A DNA stretch of 64,000 nt from Batkoa obscura (GCA_030770535.1 JASVEC010000020.1:310001-374000), one strand, 5' to 3'; positions 32,196 through 44,909 are shown, counted from the first letter of the stretch. Notes: generated by a model not told the origin, from the letters alone. Program-made: numbers and translations.

Positions 32196-32589
32196 TAAAT
32201 TTCAGAGCTATATCAAACTATTACATCGTGATCTTTACGTTCCCTTCTTTACTATTGCCTGATATCCGCTTCAGTTATCTTCTAAGAAATGGCCACCCTT
32301 GCTACAAACAATCTAGAAATAATAGAATTTAAAACTGGAACAAATAAAGATCACTATATTTAGTAACCGTGTTTATTTCAATTTATTTATTTTAAATACA
32401 ATACATCTAAAGTTATACTGCGTCATCTATTAATTATTTGACTATCATTATCGGCTCATCATATTGCTCCCTAACAAGGACAATAGTGTTTCTCATTATC
32501 TTATTTCTTACTGCTTGATATATCATACCTATTAAGGCGTAATATATTACAGTACCTCTCTTGGGCCATTCACCAGTCAATTTTATATA

Positions 32590-32697
32590 TATATGGGAGT
32601 GTTTTTTTGGCTTCATTACTTTTTCCATCTTTTAAGCGCTATTTGAGTGGAAAAATTATTAGTAAAATTCTTAAATACAAAAATACATCGCTATATA
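32590..32697 (+). mobile_element. MITE copy 15
   Basis: 108 bp, forward, with a canonical core. Arms TATATGGGAGTG and ACATCGCTATATA. Confidence 0.85.
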
Positions 32698-32994
32698 ATG
32701 CTTATATTTCATAGAGTTACACATATAAATCTAACGGTTGATTTTATTAAAAGTCATTTTTTTGATAAGAAACCAAGCTCATTTCATGATTTCTACTAAA
32801 ATAATAATATTTAAAAATAACAATAGAAATTTTGAAAATTATTTATTTATTTATTTAGTATACATGTTAGTAAAAGCTAATTACATAATCCAAATTATCA
32901 ACCCTTATTGCGATTGATCCTGTTTAAGATCAATTGATATAAAACTAGTACTAAAAATAAGGCTATATCTATCCATTAATCATTGTTTCCTCGT

Positions 32995-35046
32995 TTATAT
33001 CTTAAAAGCTTGAAATAATAAATTGGCAGCATACTTCTCCTTTTTGTTGAAAAGATAGCGATCCAATGAACCAGCGGGTACTTTTAAAGTATCAATCTCT
33101 TTGAGTTTTAAGGAAGAATTCGAGCTTCCATTTTTTCTATAAAATGAAGGTGAGTAAATTTCATTCTTAGTGCTTTGTTCTTGTAATAATTGGGTATAAT
33201 GCTGGTATCTTAATAAATTTTCGTTATATGTAATTACTGGAGATTTCTGTGGATTTGATTCTGGACTTGAATTCGTGGATGAGCTATTTTGAGTCAAAAA
33301 GTTTGATTTAAGCTCCAAATCAAGCATTGCTTTACCACTTTTGGGGGTTAGTTTATAGCTTAAAGTTTGATTTAAGTTTAGTACTTTTTTAATTTCTGAC
33401 CTTGAAATGTTAATATTCGTAAAATTCACTAATTCCATTTCTTCCATTGAATTGTTCAATGAGTGATATGTAGAATCCCTGTCCTTCAATTGGTATTCCA
33501 GTCGCTTGATTCGCTCTTTTTGCTGTTGATCCAATTTCTTATATTTCTCTATTTCTTCTAGTAAATACTGATTTGAATTTTGATTTTGGTATGTTATTAA
33601 TTGTCCATAATCGCGCTGTAATAGTATTAATTTCTGTTTACTATGACTCAATTCTTGTTCTAAACACTTAATTCTTTTGATCAGATAAGTTGAAGATTCG
33701 TCTATTGATATTAATATTAATACAAATAAATGTTTGAATAATATGAATTACCTCTTTTTATAATACTAGCCTCTTTTTCAACTGGGGCGGTGTTCTTTAC
33801 TTCATTTGCGTTTATTGTTTCCTTTAATCTTACTATCTCATCTTTTAATTGTGCTATCAATTGTTTATCTTGGTAAGCATCGTCGATTTTGTTTTTATGA
33901 GGGTTAAGTTGAATCTTCTTAGCCCTTGTTGCATAGTTTAGTGTATTCTAAAATAAATACCATTAATATTAGCAATTGATATAGCTTCAATTATTTACCA
34001 GCGTTTCATGATAATCCAATCGGTTATTATTGATACATGCTACCATTATCATCATATTTTTTTCTCCTAGACTATCTTGCAATAGTCGAGTTAATTTACT
34101 ATCTAAATAACGTTAGTAAAAGAACCAAGCACAATAGTATTTTATACCTCTATATGGAATGTGATTTTTTTTATTTTTTGACTTTACAGAAAGTGCATTG
34201 ATGACATTACCTAAGGCTAAAAGTCCAGAATTAATAAAAATTCCCTCTTTTAGCTGGAGGTCTACAGCCCCAGTTTTAGTAATCTAGGTGATAAGAAACA
34301 ATAGTTAATACCTAAATAAAGAGGAATTCAAATATAAAATATACCCTTTCCGATCCTGCCAAATCTACAAAATTGAGTTTGGAGCAAACTTTTGTAGTAG
34401 TATTAAATAGCTGTAGTGAAAAAATAGCATGCGATCTCGAAGAGATATGATTTTTATTTGTGGATCCAGTAGCCCGATTTTCAATCCCAAACTTTAAACA
34501 ATCCAATATTTCTTCTAAATTATGACATTGGAACTCTTTAGCATTATACCAAATAATATTGCCATTTTTGTCTTGCCTTATTAATATTTCCTCTTCCACA
34601 TTATCTTGACTATTGAAGTTGTATAACAAATCTTTTACTTTTTCATTATAAACTTCTAAAAATTGAATTTTAATGCTATACTCTTTTAACTTTGGTAATA
34701 AATCAATAATGAAATTTTGAATTAGCCCATATTTCTGAATTTCTTGATGTTCAGTCGAGGTCCCTAAAGTGTACGTTTTCCCAGTACTCGTTTGTCCATA
34801 CGTAAATAATGTTAAATTATATCCTTCAAGCATATTGTTTATATATGGTTTCAAAACACCTTGATAAATTTGTCGTTGATTTTGGTATTGAAATATTTTA
34901 TCAAAAGAATATTTTAATGCACCGGCGTTTAAATCATTAGGTGACTTGATGATTATCTCTTTATCATCGTGGTTGATAAAATTAAGGTCATCTATCCTTG
35001 TACTTCTTATTCTTAAATAAACTTTGATTTTAAGGGAATTAGTCAT
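32995..35046 (-). CDS. N-terminal-motor kinesin
   Basis: Five exons, 34345-35046, 34148-34283, 33999-34102, 33752-33947 and 32995-33701, give 614 residues in one frame. The motor domain starts at the N-terminus: P-loop GQTSTGKT (84-91), switch [13 protein letters not shown] (about 197-208), switch II DLAGSER (228-234). It continues with [12 protein letters not shown], then [17 protein letters not shown], ending near [12 protein letters not shown]. The tail has coiled-coil segments ([22 protein letters not shown]) and a serine-rich end. Short neck, coil and motor order resemble kinesin-4 or a related plus-end type, but the class is not certain. The tail is short for kinesin-4, so cargo-binding may be reduced or novel. 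Confidence 0.85.
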
Positions 35047-35882
35047 TGTAATATTAAATTTAAAAATAAACTATCAAGCTCTTAATCATTTTATTTAGTC
35101 CTATTTGTTTTTATTTACTCGTTTCATAACTGTTATGTTTTTAGTTAACTTTCAAAACGAGATTTATTTTAAGTAACTAAAATCCAATCAATTTGCATCT
35201 ACTTTGCTTTTTACTGGCTAACTATTTATTTACTATTCAAAATATTAATTCAAACAATTATAAATTCAAAGCATCTAGAACAATCAACTATATCATTTTA
35301 CTTCAAGTTTTCAAATACAACTTTTTAAAGCTTGATCTTTTAAAACCTTTTCCTATATAACTTTTTTGAAACAAATGTGGATTTGGCTTTTAGAACCAAA
35401 TCAATAGATAATGCTAAATATGGTAAATCAAAAAAATTAATAGAAGCCAATTAAACCATTTGTACTTTGCAGCTGATAAAACTCTACCCCAAATATTTTA
35501 GACAAGTTTAGACAATAAGTATTAAAAACATTTGCTATAAATAAGTAGTAAAGGGTTTTTCATAACCCTTCTTTCGTATTTAAAAAAACACTTACAAGCT
35601 AATTCTATAAAAACTAGTTTCAGAATAAGTTGAATTTCAGCTAAAAATTACTATCTAAAGCAATATACTGCAATACTATAAAGCTTATTGTAAACGCAGT
35701 GAATTTACAATACATTTGATATTTAGGACAAATTTTCTTTGGTTATTTCCTAAATTTACCTGAATCATATAACATTGAATTTTAGCAAGTGTATAATAAT
35801 CTTTTAAAAATTACAAAAGGAATCCACTTTGATGCAAAGTTAAAATAAGTATTAATATTTTATTATTAATTGTTTAATTAAA

Positions 35883-35955
35883 GCCTTCTTGGCTCAGTTG
35901 GCAGAGCGTCCGCCTAGTAAGCGGAAGGTCATTGGTTCGATTCCGATAGAAGGCA
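35883..35955 (+). tRNA. tRNA-Thr (AGT)
   Basis: Full cloverleaf without intron. Acceptor GCCTTCT pairs with AGAAGGC, D stem GCTC/GAGC, anticodon stem TCCGC/GCGGA with loop CTAGTAA (anticodon AGT). The T arm has GGTTCGATTCC, which also serves as B box. Discriminator A. Confidence 0.95.
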
Positions 35956-36890
35956 TATTCATATTTTCTTTTTACTGATTTTCACCCTACCAGCCTGTCT
36001 CAATAAAACTTTTAAGCTTTTATAGTTTTTTTTCGACAATAATCGAAAGTGGACAAGATTAAAACCTAGTACAAAAGTTTTTCAGTTAAAACTACACTAA
36101 TCTCAATTATGATATTTTGCAATCATAAAAAATATTAACCAAACTTTGAAAAAATTTTAAAACAGCTATAATAGGACAAAAAGCCTGTAAATGCTGAAAT
36201 TTTATGGTCACACAGTATTTGTAGCTTATTACTATAAAAGCTTTTTATCGTAGTAATTTTATTTTAAATTTATATAGAATAAGATTTTCGACAACTTTAA
36301 ATAAAAGATTCAACAATAACATCACATCTATTTACTTTTAAAGTTAAAATTGTGAAGCTTGGTACTCAATGATTGGAGTCAAAAACAGCTATTGCCTGGT
36401 TGACTACACTGTAAGTCGAAAGGTCTTAGTTTATGTGACTAATATAGACTTAGATTATGAAGAATACCATATAATAGGCTACAGACCATGTAAAACAAAT
36501 ACAATAGACTATACTAATATAAAATCTACGTAAAATACTATTAAGTAAACTTAGTGGCTTTATTAAATGTACGAGATACCAGGGAATAATTTAGTTAAAA
36601 AGCCTCGGAGCTACTATGTTCTAGGGTCTCTTTTATATTCCAACAAGTATGGATATCAAAACGGGGAGATAATATCCTTCGGAGTCATGGGATTGATTGT
36701 CTTTAAACTCGAGAACATAATAGCTTAGGTGATTATTGTGCTATAGTTAACCATGAGGCTGACAAAGTGATATTTCACAACTAAACATACTTTTTTAAAT
36801 GTTAGTATAGAATTTACGCAATTTATACAATTTTTTTAGAAGACTTTTTTATTGCTATATTTATTTTGTTTTCAAGTAATTTTTCTTAAT

Positions 36891-36996
36891 TATATGGGGC
36901 TGTTTTTTTTAGTTTCATTATTTTTCCATTTTTTAAGCGCTATTTGAGTGGAAAGATTGTAGTAAAATTCTTAAACAAAAAAACACATCCCCATAT
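36891..36996 (+). mobile_element. MITE copy 16
   Basis: 106 bp, forward. It is identical, base for base, to the copy at 61602-61707. Both lack one T in the GATTGTAGTAAAA stretch, where most copies have GATTGTTAGTAAAA. Confidence 0.9.
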
Positions 36997-37007
36997 ACTA
37001 GATGCAC

Positions 37008-37108
37008 ATGGCGATGTTTTTTTGTGTTTAAAAACTTTACCAACAGTTTTTCCACCCAAATAGTGCTTAAAGAATAAAAAGGTGAGGTCAAAAAAACACC
37101 TTCGTATA
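37008..37108 (-). mobile_element. MITE copy 17
   Basis: 101 bp, reverse, 11 bp from copy 16. Arms CATGGCGATGTT and ACACCTTCGTATA are partly matched to each other. Confidence 0.8.
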
Positions 37109-37410
37109 TTAAAGCTATAGTCAATAATAATCCTATTTATTAGCTTTCGTTTCTTGTTTTCTTTAAACCATTAATTTTATACATTACTTGATTAAGTTTA
37201 TTATTGATAGTAATAAACTTTAATCATCTTTATTTTATTTTATTTTGTTACAGAATCCTATAAATTTTGGATTATTATAAATACCTGTTAAAATTAATAT
37301 AAGTGAATTATAATATTTATTAAAAATCCAATAAGAATAAAACAATTAAAATAGGTTTTTTAAGTTAAACTTTTTTTTATTCGATTTAAGCTTTTTAAAT
37401 TCAACTAACT

Positions 37411-37581
37411 ATACAGGGGTGTTTTTCCTGATTCATCACTTTTTCCATTTTTTTAAAGCACTGTTTGGGTGGAAAGGCTGTCAGTAAAATACTCAAATAT
37501 ATTAAAGACTTGTAAATTTAAAGCTCAAAACCTAGGTTAATTTTTAAATAAATTCCGGAACTGATTTGGACATCCCCATAT
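37411..37581 (+). mobile_element. MITE copy 18, enlarged
   Basis: Left arm TACAGGGGTGT and the core (TTTTTTAAAGCACTGTTTGG) are followed by about 70 bp not seen in other copies. The normal right arm ACATCCCCATAT follows. It is either an insertion or a trace of a longer parent form. Confidence 0.65.
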
Positions 37582-37594
37582 GAACTAAAATTAG

Positions 37595-37701
37595 TATATG
37601 GGGATGTTTTTTTTGTCTCCATTACTTTTTCCATTTTTAAGCGCTATTTGGGTGGAAAAATTATTATCAAAATTTTTGAACGAAAAAATATATCACCATA
37701 T
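37595..37701 (+). mobile_element. MITE copy 19
   Basis: 107 bp, forward, 13 bp after copy 18. Arms TATATGGGGATG and ATATCACCATA. It shares the variant ending TTTTTGAACGAAAAAATA with copy 2, so the two may be a subfamily. Confidence 0.85.
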
Positions 37702-38303
37702 TTTATATTAATTATAAATTAATTGTGCTTTTAGATTGATTTATTACTAGTTTAAATACATAAAACCTACTGGTTTAAAACTAATAATATACATGATTGC
37801 CTTATGAGTTATAGATTGCTTTTATTAAATATAAATTATAAAGTGAATAATAAAATCAAAATAATCCATCTATGTAGATTTTATGACTTATATTTTTAAT
37901 TGGTTTTTTTATATCAAGTCTTATGATCTATTTATTCAATTTTTAATCTGATAAAGGATTCATTGCAAATTTGAATATCCCGTATCTAATCATTATATTA
38001 TTATCCAAGGATTTATCTTTATTTGATTTTTTTCACTGATAATCTTCCAAGTATAAAAAAGAGAAAAAATATATATTAAAAATTTCGGGCAAGTGTTAAA
38101 ATAAGGTGTCAAAAATTCTAAAAGCAAGGATTAACTAAAAATAGCTATTATAATGACTACATAGTTTATCTCTGATACTTCATAGCCTTATTACGTTATT
38201 TGTTAATTGATTAATGTTGCTATTTACTCATAAATTTGTGCAATTTAAATTATTTAGAGTAAAGTGCGAAGTTAAAAGATATTAATATTTATGAATTTGA
38301 ATA

Positions 38304-39351
38304 TTAAATAGATAGTTTATTAAAACACTTTAATTTACAGTCAAAGAACCTTGTATCTAGAAACGTTTCTTTTTTCTTTAACAAAAAATAGCCTCTAGTT
38401 TGATTAGTTGTTGAATCTAAACTTAACATTGAATCAAATAGCAATTTTAAGTCTACAAAAAATGGAGGGTATTTAAACCTAATTGTTTCAAGAGTTAGAT
38501 CTAAATACAAAATTAGATATACTAATTTAGTTTACCTAGCCATATCTAAAACTAATACTTTATCAGTAATGGGATCATAAGCTGCGATTGGTGAAAAATG
38601 GCCTGTCCCTGTTTGACCTAAGGTTTTACGATAAAAATTTAAAACTAAGCTTTCATTTTGTGAGCTACAAACTCTTTTTATATCTAAGCGAAATTTTTCT
38701 AAATCTAGGTTATCTCCACGCTGGCTTTGAACCTTGCAATGTCTTTTAGAAATACCTAAAATAAAGAACTTTTAGTATATAGACTGTAATATGATACTTT
38801 TACTTACAATGAAATTGATCAAACGTTACACCATTTTTTAGTATATATTCTGTAGGTATACATGCTTCCTCTAATACAACACCTTCATCATACCTAATGA
38901 ATAAAGTATTATTGAGCTGCTATTTTTAATATATAACTAGTTACCATCTCCAAACTCCTTTCCATTGTTTTAAAGGATCGATCCCCAAAGCGTTTAAGCA
39001 CATTACTAGAGAGCTTACACCACAAACTAAAAATTATAAGCTGAAGTTTTAAGTATTTGGGATAATATTACATGCAGGTTCACTTTGAAAAGAGAAATGG
39101 CCAACTGTATTAAAATAAGCTTCGGTATATCCAGATTTCATAGAGTTTTTGAAGTGATCTTTTCCTTCTTTACTACTCAAAGCTATTAAGTGTTTTGGTA
39201 ATGGTTTTTGATAGTAACTCAGTGGTATATCTTTATTATTATCTGTAGCTAATTTGGCAGCGATCGGCGAACTTGTAAAAACATTGTTTGTATGTTGTAG
39301 GATGCTCGATAAACTAGATATTCTCTTAGTGGTCTGTTTTAATGAATTCAT
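38304..39351 (-). CDS. PCS: phytochelatin synthase (peptidase C83)
   Basis: Five exons, 39072-39351, 38945-39026, 38808-38893, 38536-38755 and 38304-38478, give 280 residues in one frame. The enzyme is a gamma-glutamylcysteine dipeptidyl transpeptidase that joins glutathione units into metal-binding phytochelatins. Family landmarks: YYQKPLPKHLIALSS, FQSEPAFCGVSSLVMCLNALG, WKGVWRWYDEG, TFDQFHC, TGTGHFSPIAAYD, VLVLDMARFKYPP. The catalytic triad is Cys95, His202, Asp220, with almost the same spacing as Cys56-His162-Asp180 of the Arabidopsis enzyme. The first 40 residues are basic and Ser/Thr-rich (MNSLKQTTKRISSLSSI) and look like a mitochondrial presequence. The cysteine-rich C-terminal domain of plant enzymes is missing, so the enzyme is the short catalytic form. 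Confidence 0.92.
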
Positions 39352-40762
39352 ATTTTAATAAATAGTTAGTTGATATAAAAAATAAAAAGAGATAAAATTT
39401 TGATTTATTAATAAATCAATTTTCTTTTATAGCTTAGCATTATCAGTTTTTCTATTATCTGATTTTTTTTATTCGATTTAAGCCAATTATTTTGATGTAA
39501 CTTGATAAGTTAATTACAATGTGATTTAAGTTGATTCATCTGATAATTTTTTTCATCTGATAATTTTTCATCAGATATCTTTGTAGAACCCAGCTTAATT
39601 TTATAATAAATAAAACTTAAAAATTAATCTTACTGAATAAAGGTATTGTTTACATATTATAAATTGTTAAACCAACATTAATGGAAATATGATTTAAATT
39701 GCCATTTTATATCAAAGTGTATCTAAATTAGTAATAACTGCCTATAAGTAGATAGGCTCTCTAGGTCTATTAAGCTTGATTATAATCTCTTAATATTAAA
39801 GTTATCAGATATAATCAACAGCAGTTTATTAGTAAAACAACTACTAATAAGATCTTAAACCAATTATGAAGTTATAATTCTTTGATATAAGTTAAAAATA
39901 TCAGTACAAGTATAAAATGACCCATATTAAATAAACCAATAGCTTTAACGTATAACTGCGTTTTTTACCTATTTCCTTTTTTGCTATTTTAAAAGTTGAA
40001 ATTGATTTACTAATGCAACTATTTAAGTTCAAATGTGCGCTAATAAATGGCAAATTTTGTAATTGATTATTTGCTTATCATAATAGCTTGACACCTACTA
40101 TCTAATTCTTGTTTTAAAACAAGCAATTAGCTAATACTTAACCAAGTTTGAACAGGATACTGTTCAATTAACTTCTAAACTTAAAGAAATAGCAAAAAAG
40201 GACAATCAGTAAAAAATATACCCATATGTATAATTTAACTTATAGCCACACCAATTACTTGCAAAATTAAGAATGACTTCATTTGTAAGATAGATTTTTA
40301 GAATTGTAATATCAAATTTTTATCTGTTGAATATCAGATTAAAAGTATAGACGGAACTTTATATTTATATTAAGTATTTTAAAAAATATTAGTGGTCAAA
40401 AAAATATATAATATTTCACCTGCTTGCAAATTTTGTTTTCTGTTTAAAGAAAAAGGTTTTTTAAATAAGTTTATTTGTAAGCTTTTACTATAGCTTTGTA
40501 TCATTAAATGTACCAACAAAATATAAGCCATACAATTTATATTTGATACTTGAATACAATATTTATTTACAATTAAGGCTAAATTTTCAAGTTCTTATTT
40601 ATTACAATATAGCATTATTTTGCATTTTGGAAATAATGATTGATTCATGTTTTTTATCATTATAAAAGGAATAATCTCATATTATCATCATTAGAATTAG
40701 ATGGATATATAACTTATGTTAAAGTTAAATTGATAAAAAAGTTATTTTGAAAAAGCCAATGA

Positions 40763-40866
40763 ACGGGAATGTATTTTTGTGTTTAAGAATTTTACTAACA
40801 AATTTTCCATTCAAATAGTGCTTAAAAGATGGAAAAAGCGATGAAGCTAAAAAACACCCCCAAATA
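40763..40866 (-). mobile_element. MITE copy 20
   Basis: 104 bp, reverse. Arms ACGGGAATGTA and CACCCCCAAATA are worn; the core is intact. Confidence 0.8.
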
Positions 40867-40997
40867 CAGAAGTGATTAAAAATGATTAAGGGAAAAAATA
40901 AAATACTAAAAGCAGACTTTATGTAAAAACAGCTGCACGAATTGTAAGTCATTGTTTACAGTTTTAACCTAGTTCATTTTCAAGAGTAAAAGTAATT

Positions 40998-41064
40998 TCC
41001 TCATGGGGAATCGAAGCCCAATCGCTCTGGTGAAAGCGAAAAACATCAGCCATTAGACCTTTAA
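40998..41064 (-). pseudogene. degenerate tRNA-Glu (TTC)
   Basis: On the minus strand the pieces GGTCTAATGGCTGATG (D-arm like), TCGCTTTCACCAGAGCGA (anticodon arm with TTC) and GCTTCGATTCCCCATGAGGA (T arm and 3' acceptor side) follow tRNA-Glu. The 5' acceptor strand no longer pairs with ATGAGGA, and the anticodon loop is one base too long. It is probably dead. Confidence 0.5.
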
Positions 41065-41555
41065 TCTGTTTCAGTCTACCAATAAACGTTTACATGCCTT
41101 TTGACTCGGTTTCCTATACTTTGATAACAACTTAATCCACTTAACTAACCTTCAGTTAAATCCCAACTACTGGACCATAAAGAGCTAATATTAATGTTAA
41201 AAGTTTAATATAGCCTGTTTTTGAAATAAAGTTAATTAAATATTTTAGCCATTGGAGTTTATGTATTCCTTCTAGGTTTTTAAATAGAAAGCGTTCTAAA
41301 CTCTTTTAAGAATATGACGTTTTACATTATTTAGCTTGGCAATGGTACTAATATTCGATTTTGTACTATTTATATACTTAATTATATATATATTAGATAT
41401 TTATAAGCTAATATTTTGAAGAACGTTAAAAGGTAACAAAGTTTAGATAATACTCATGACTAAATAATGGATAATAATAAAACAGATAAAGTAAGATATA
41501 TAATTATTTATTTTTTTCAAAAAAAAGGCTATTTAACAAATGCAAACAAGCGAAC

Positions 41556-42470
41556 TTAGCAAAAGTTGCTATCGATCAAAATACCAAAATACTCTACATG
41601 CGAAGGAAGGTCTAATACAACCCTAGGTACACCAAGGGAACAGTTAGGATCTTCTAAGGCTGTGTTAGAACAATAGTGAGGCCCCCTTCTATCTAAGTAA
41701 ATTTCGTTACCATGATGGGTATAATCCAAGACTATTCTTGGAGGGAGCCTTGGTATCAAATCAGCAAACTGAACTACTCGCGCTGTTTTTAACGGTTTTG
41801 AGTTATACCATCTAGCAAAATTGGAGTTCCCTACGCGCGTTTGGCCATAAGTGAATAAGGAAATGCGTTCCCAATCCAAGTCAAGGACAGCTTGGGTTCT
41901 AGCAGCTGCTAGAGAAGCTATCGAGCCACCCATAGAATGGCCAATGAATTTTATATTGTAATTCTTGTACTCTTCTTGTTGTAGCAATGAATCAATGATT
42001 TCCAAAAACTGTTTAGATACAGAATCCATTGCTCGATAAATACCAAGATGAACACGTATTTTGGTATCTCCAGCGTCTGGGAATTGAGTGTTTAATAGAT
42101 AAGTGGTATCCAATAGGTTACTGATACTATTTAACCCACGAAATACTATAAATATTGATTTATCGTCTTCATCAATACCTACATAGCCTTGAATTTCAAA
42201 TAAAAAATCACTAAACGCTTGTATAAATTTTGTATTTGGAAGAGTATCACATAACCTACAATCCCAGTTTTTTATTTTATTGGGGTTGCATAGACCACTA
42301 GCCGCGTACCATACATTTCTTTTGGCTTCTTTTATAGTCGCTCTTTTAGTAACATATTTTAGACCCAAGCTATGATCTGCTATAGCTAAATCGTATATCT
42401 CTTCAGAGGTTATTAATTGGGAATATATAGTGTGAAAAGTTAAAAAGAATAAAAATAGAAGGGAGTTCAT
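41556..42470 (-). CDS. secreted class 3 lipase
   Basis: Intronless, 304 residues. A signal peptide (about 1-17, MNSLLFLFFLTFHTIYS) is followed by an alpha/beta-hydrolase of the Rhizomucor lipase/feruloyl esterase type. Landmarks are IFIVFRG (oxyanion strand), the nucleophile elbow GHSMGGS with Ser179, RVGN, FADLIPRLPP with Asp237 and LPSHVEYFG with His291. The catalytic triad is therefore complete. Six or more cysteines can form the disulfides of secreted members. It should hydrolyse acylglycerols or related esters outside the cell; whether it is a lipase or esterase cannot be told from sequence. Entomophthoralean fungi carry many such enzymes. Confidence 0.92.
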   Translation of the reverse strand: MNSLLFLFFLTFHTIYSQLITSEEIYDLAIADHSLGLKYVTKRATIKEAKRNVWYAASGLCNPNKIKNWDCRLCDTLPNTKFIQAFSDFLFEIQGYVGIDEDDKSIFIVFRGLNSISNLLDTTYLLNTQFPDAGDTKIRVHLGIYRAMDSVSKQFLEIIDSLLQQEEYKNYNIKFIGHSMGGSIASLAAARTQAVLDLDWERISLFTYGQTRVGNSNFARWYNSKPLKTARVVQFADLIPRLPPRIVLDYTHHGNEIYLDRRGPHYCSNTALEDPNCSLGVPRVVLDLPSHVEYFGILIDSNFC

Positions 42471-44909
42471 TATTAATTAGATAAACTTATTTCTTTTCTT
42501 AAAAAAATAATCAAAAGTTATGATAAATAAAAGAATTGAAGTATTATATATATATTAATTACTTCTTTAATCTAGTGCCATGCTTTCCGTTATTTAAACT
42601 GCTCTCAATATTAAAACTCAACATTTCTTTCAACGGGTAGAATTTGCTACTCTATTTTTGGAAACTGAGCATTAATCGGTTTAAATTTCGAGTATACAGC
42701 TACTTCAACTCTATTTTAACTTAATTTGCGAAGACTTTTAGAGCTGACTATTTGTTTATTTAGCTTCTTTTAACCTTAATTTGCAAACTTGGTATATTTT
42801 ATCTAAAAAAATTCTTAAATGAACAGTTAAATATGTCACAATAAAGTTGCATCAATTGAAATTATTAAAGGAATATTAATTGGTAGTTAAAAATATCACT
42901 CTACGTTACAATCTAGAAATTGAGATTGAAAATTTAATGCTCCTATTAAACAAGTTGACATTAAATATAGCCATCATTTTCAAGGCAATTTTTAAAATGG
43001 AATTCAATGTTTAAAGATGTTCTGGCCTTCAAATCCAAAGTTTCTTTGGTAAGCCTTATATATCCTTTAACTACTATCGATTCTATACTATTTGAACATT
43101 AAACTGACTAAAAATCACTTTTACAATGTCATCATTAAAATGCTTTTTATTACAATTAATGCCTATTTATAGGTTTATTTTTAATGAGAAAGTTTATGTC
43201 AAGAACTATACAAAGCACATATTAGCTAAATTAGTACCCCAATCATTTATGTCTTATATTACTGAATTTGTACTTAAAAAGTAGATAAAATACTAAAGAA
43301 ATTATGTTATAACCTATATAATAGGACAACATATTTCAATTTGATTTTATAATATATCTGGAATTGAATTAACTTATATTCAAATCTACCTTATAATTAC
43401 TATAATGACTCAGACATTTAAGAAGCAAAACTTTTAAAGTCGAACATTCACTAAGTTTAACTCCATATAAACTTGAAAGTTTTATCATCACAAAACTAAT
43501 GTACAAACTAAGAGATGATGCCAGTATTATGAAACTGAAGCATTAAGGTGTTAATAAAACATTATTATCAGTAAATTTTAAAAGAATTTTTTATTAAGAA
43601 AAATGTTACAGGCTAAGTTTAATTTTTATTGATTTTTATTATAATTCATACTGCTAATAGCTTATACTATTACTTTGTTATATAGATTTTTAAAATGATA
43701 TAACAGCTAATATATATATATTTGATGATGAAACTTGAGGATGCTAAAAATAATTAATAACCAAAATATGAAGATGTATTTTTGTGTTTAAGAATTTCAC
43801 TAACAAATTTTCCACTTAAATAGCGCTTGAAAAATGGAAAAAATAATGAAACTGAAAAAAACACTCCCATATTCTTCAAAAATGTCTTAATTATAGTTCT
43901 AGACAAATAAATATAAAAAAATACAAATGAAAAATAGTTGATTTTTTATAGCTAATAATTAATTAAAATACAATAAAATTAAATAAAACCAAACTAGAAT
44001 ATAGTAACATTCAATAGTTACAAATATAAGAGGTTTTATTCCCAGGACCTTTATTTCCATGGTGTGTTTTTGGTATTAGTAGATATGGCAAACATACACT
44101 ATCTACTATTTCAAAACAATGTGATTTGTATTAAGTTTCAAAAAAATAAAGACAAAGCGTAATACATCATAATTACCTGATATTCGATATAAATTTCCGA
44201 CCTAATGTTTATTTAAATAAACTATTTATTAGATCTTATTTTTATATTTTTTATGTAAACAAGATTAAATTAACCACAATGCTATGCCTGAATTTACGAA
44301 TCAGAGATAAATTATTGTATTTACAATTATTAAATAATTCTCTTATTGTTTATCTTTACGTTATTTAAAAACTTTGAGTTATTTAACAGAATTTTGTACA
44401 AACTTTGTTTTGTAAGCTGTAATAGCTACTGGAAAGTAAATTAAAATAGTGCTAACAACCCAAAATTATAGTAATAAAATTAAAATCGAGATCATAAAAG
44501 AGAGATCATTTCAATGAAAGATGATTTCAAAATAAACTAAAATATTTATTTGATGAAAAATAGGAGGTAATAAAAGGTTAGTTTAAACTAATCTAATATC
44601 ATAGCAAATAGCATAAACATAAATTAAGATAAAATACTAAAAACTTGCTTAAAAAAAAGATATAGAAATAATAAACAGTGGTGACAAAATGACGACATAA
44701 AGAAGGTCAGACGGCTAATAGGTGGATTTAGAAAAAATAATAAATAAATAAACAAACATTTCACAACTAAAAATAACAAAATATTTATTATTATGAATCC
44801 TACAATTTATAACATTACACAAAACTTGAAAACAAAAAAAGTGAAAACACAACTCAAATGAGCTTACTAATAGATTATGATTTTAATTTTTTCCTCTATG
44901 ATACCAAAA
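42471..44909. other. long spacer
   Basis: 2.4 kb without a supported gene. Only MITE copy 21 is recognised. Confidence 0.45.
43767..43872 (-). mobile_element. MITE copy 21
   Basis: 106 bp, reverse, canonical core. Arms TATGAAGATGTA and ACACTCCCATAT. Confidence 0.85.

Larger units (their letters stand above)
30875..32994. other. spacer upstream of the syntaxin gene
   Basis: No gene is supported. It contains a 147-bp tandem duplication next to the syntaxin start, a GC-richer patch at 31285-31475 and four MITE copies (12-15). Open frames within the MITEs are products of the repeat. Confidence 0.5.
35047..38303. other. long spacer with tRNA-Thr and a MITE cluster
   Basis: 3.2 kb. Apart from tRNA-Thr (35883-35955) and MITE copies 16-19 (36891-37701) I see only AT-rich sequence. 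A segment at 36640-36760 is slightly GC-richer without coding signs. Confidence 0.5.
39352..41555. other. spacer with a MITE and a degenerate tRNA
   Basis: 2.2 kb of AT-rich DNA. It contains direct repeats of CATCTGATAATTTTT near 39535-39575, MITE copy 20 and a decayed tRNA-Glu. No protein gene is supported. Confidence 0.45.

Noticed and set aside
36380-36440. tRNA-like string (GACTACACTGTAAGTC then AAGGTC)
   Set aside because: No acceptor or T-arm pairing and the anticodon loop has the wrong size.
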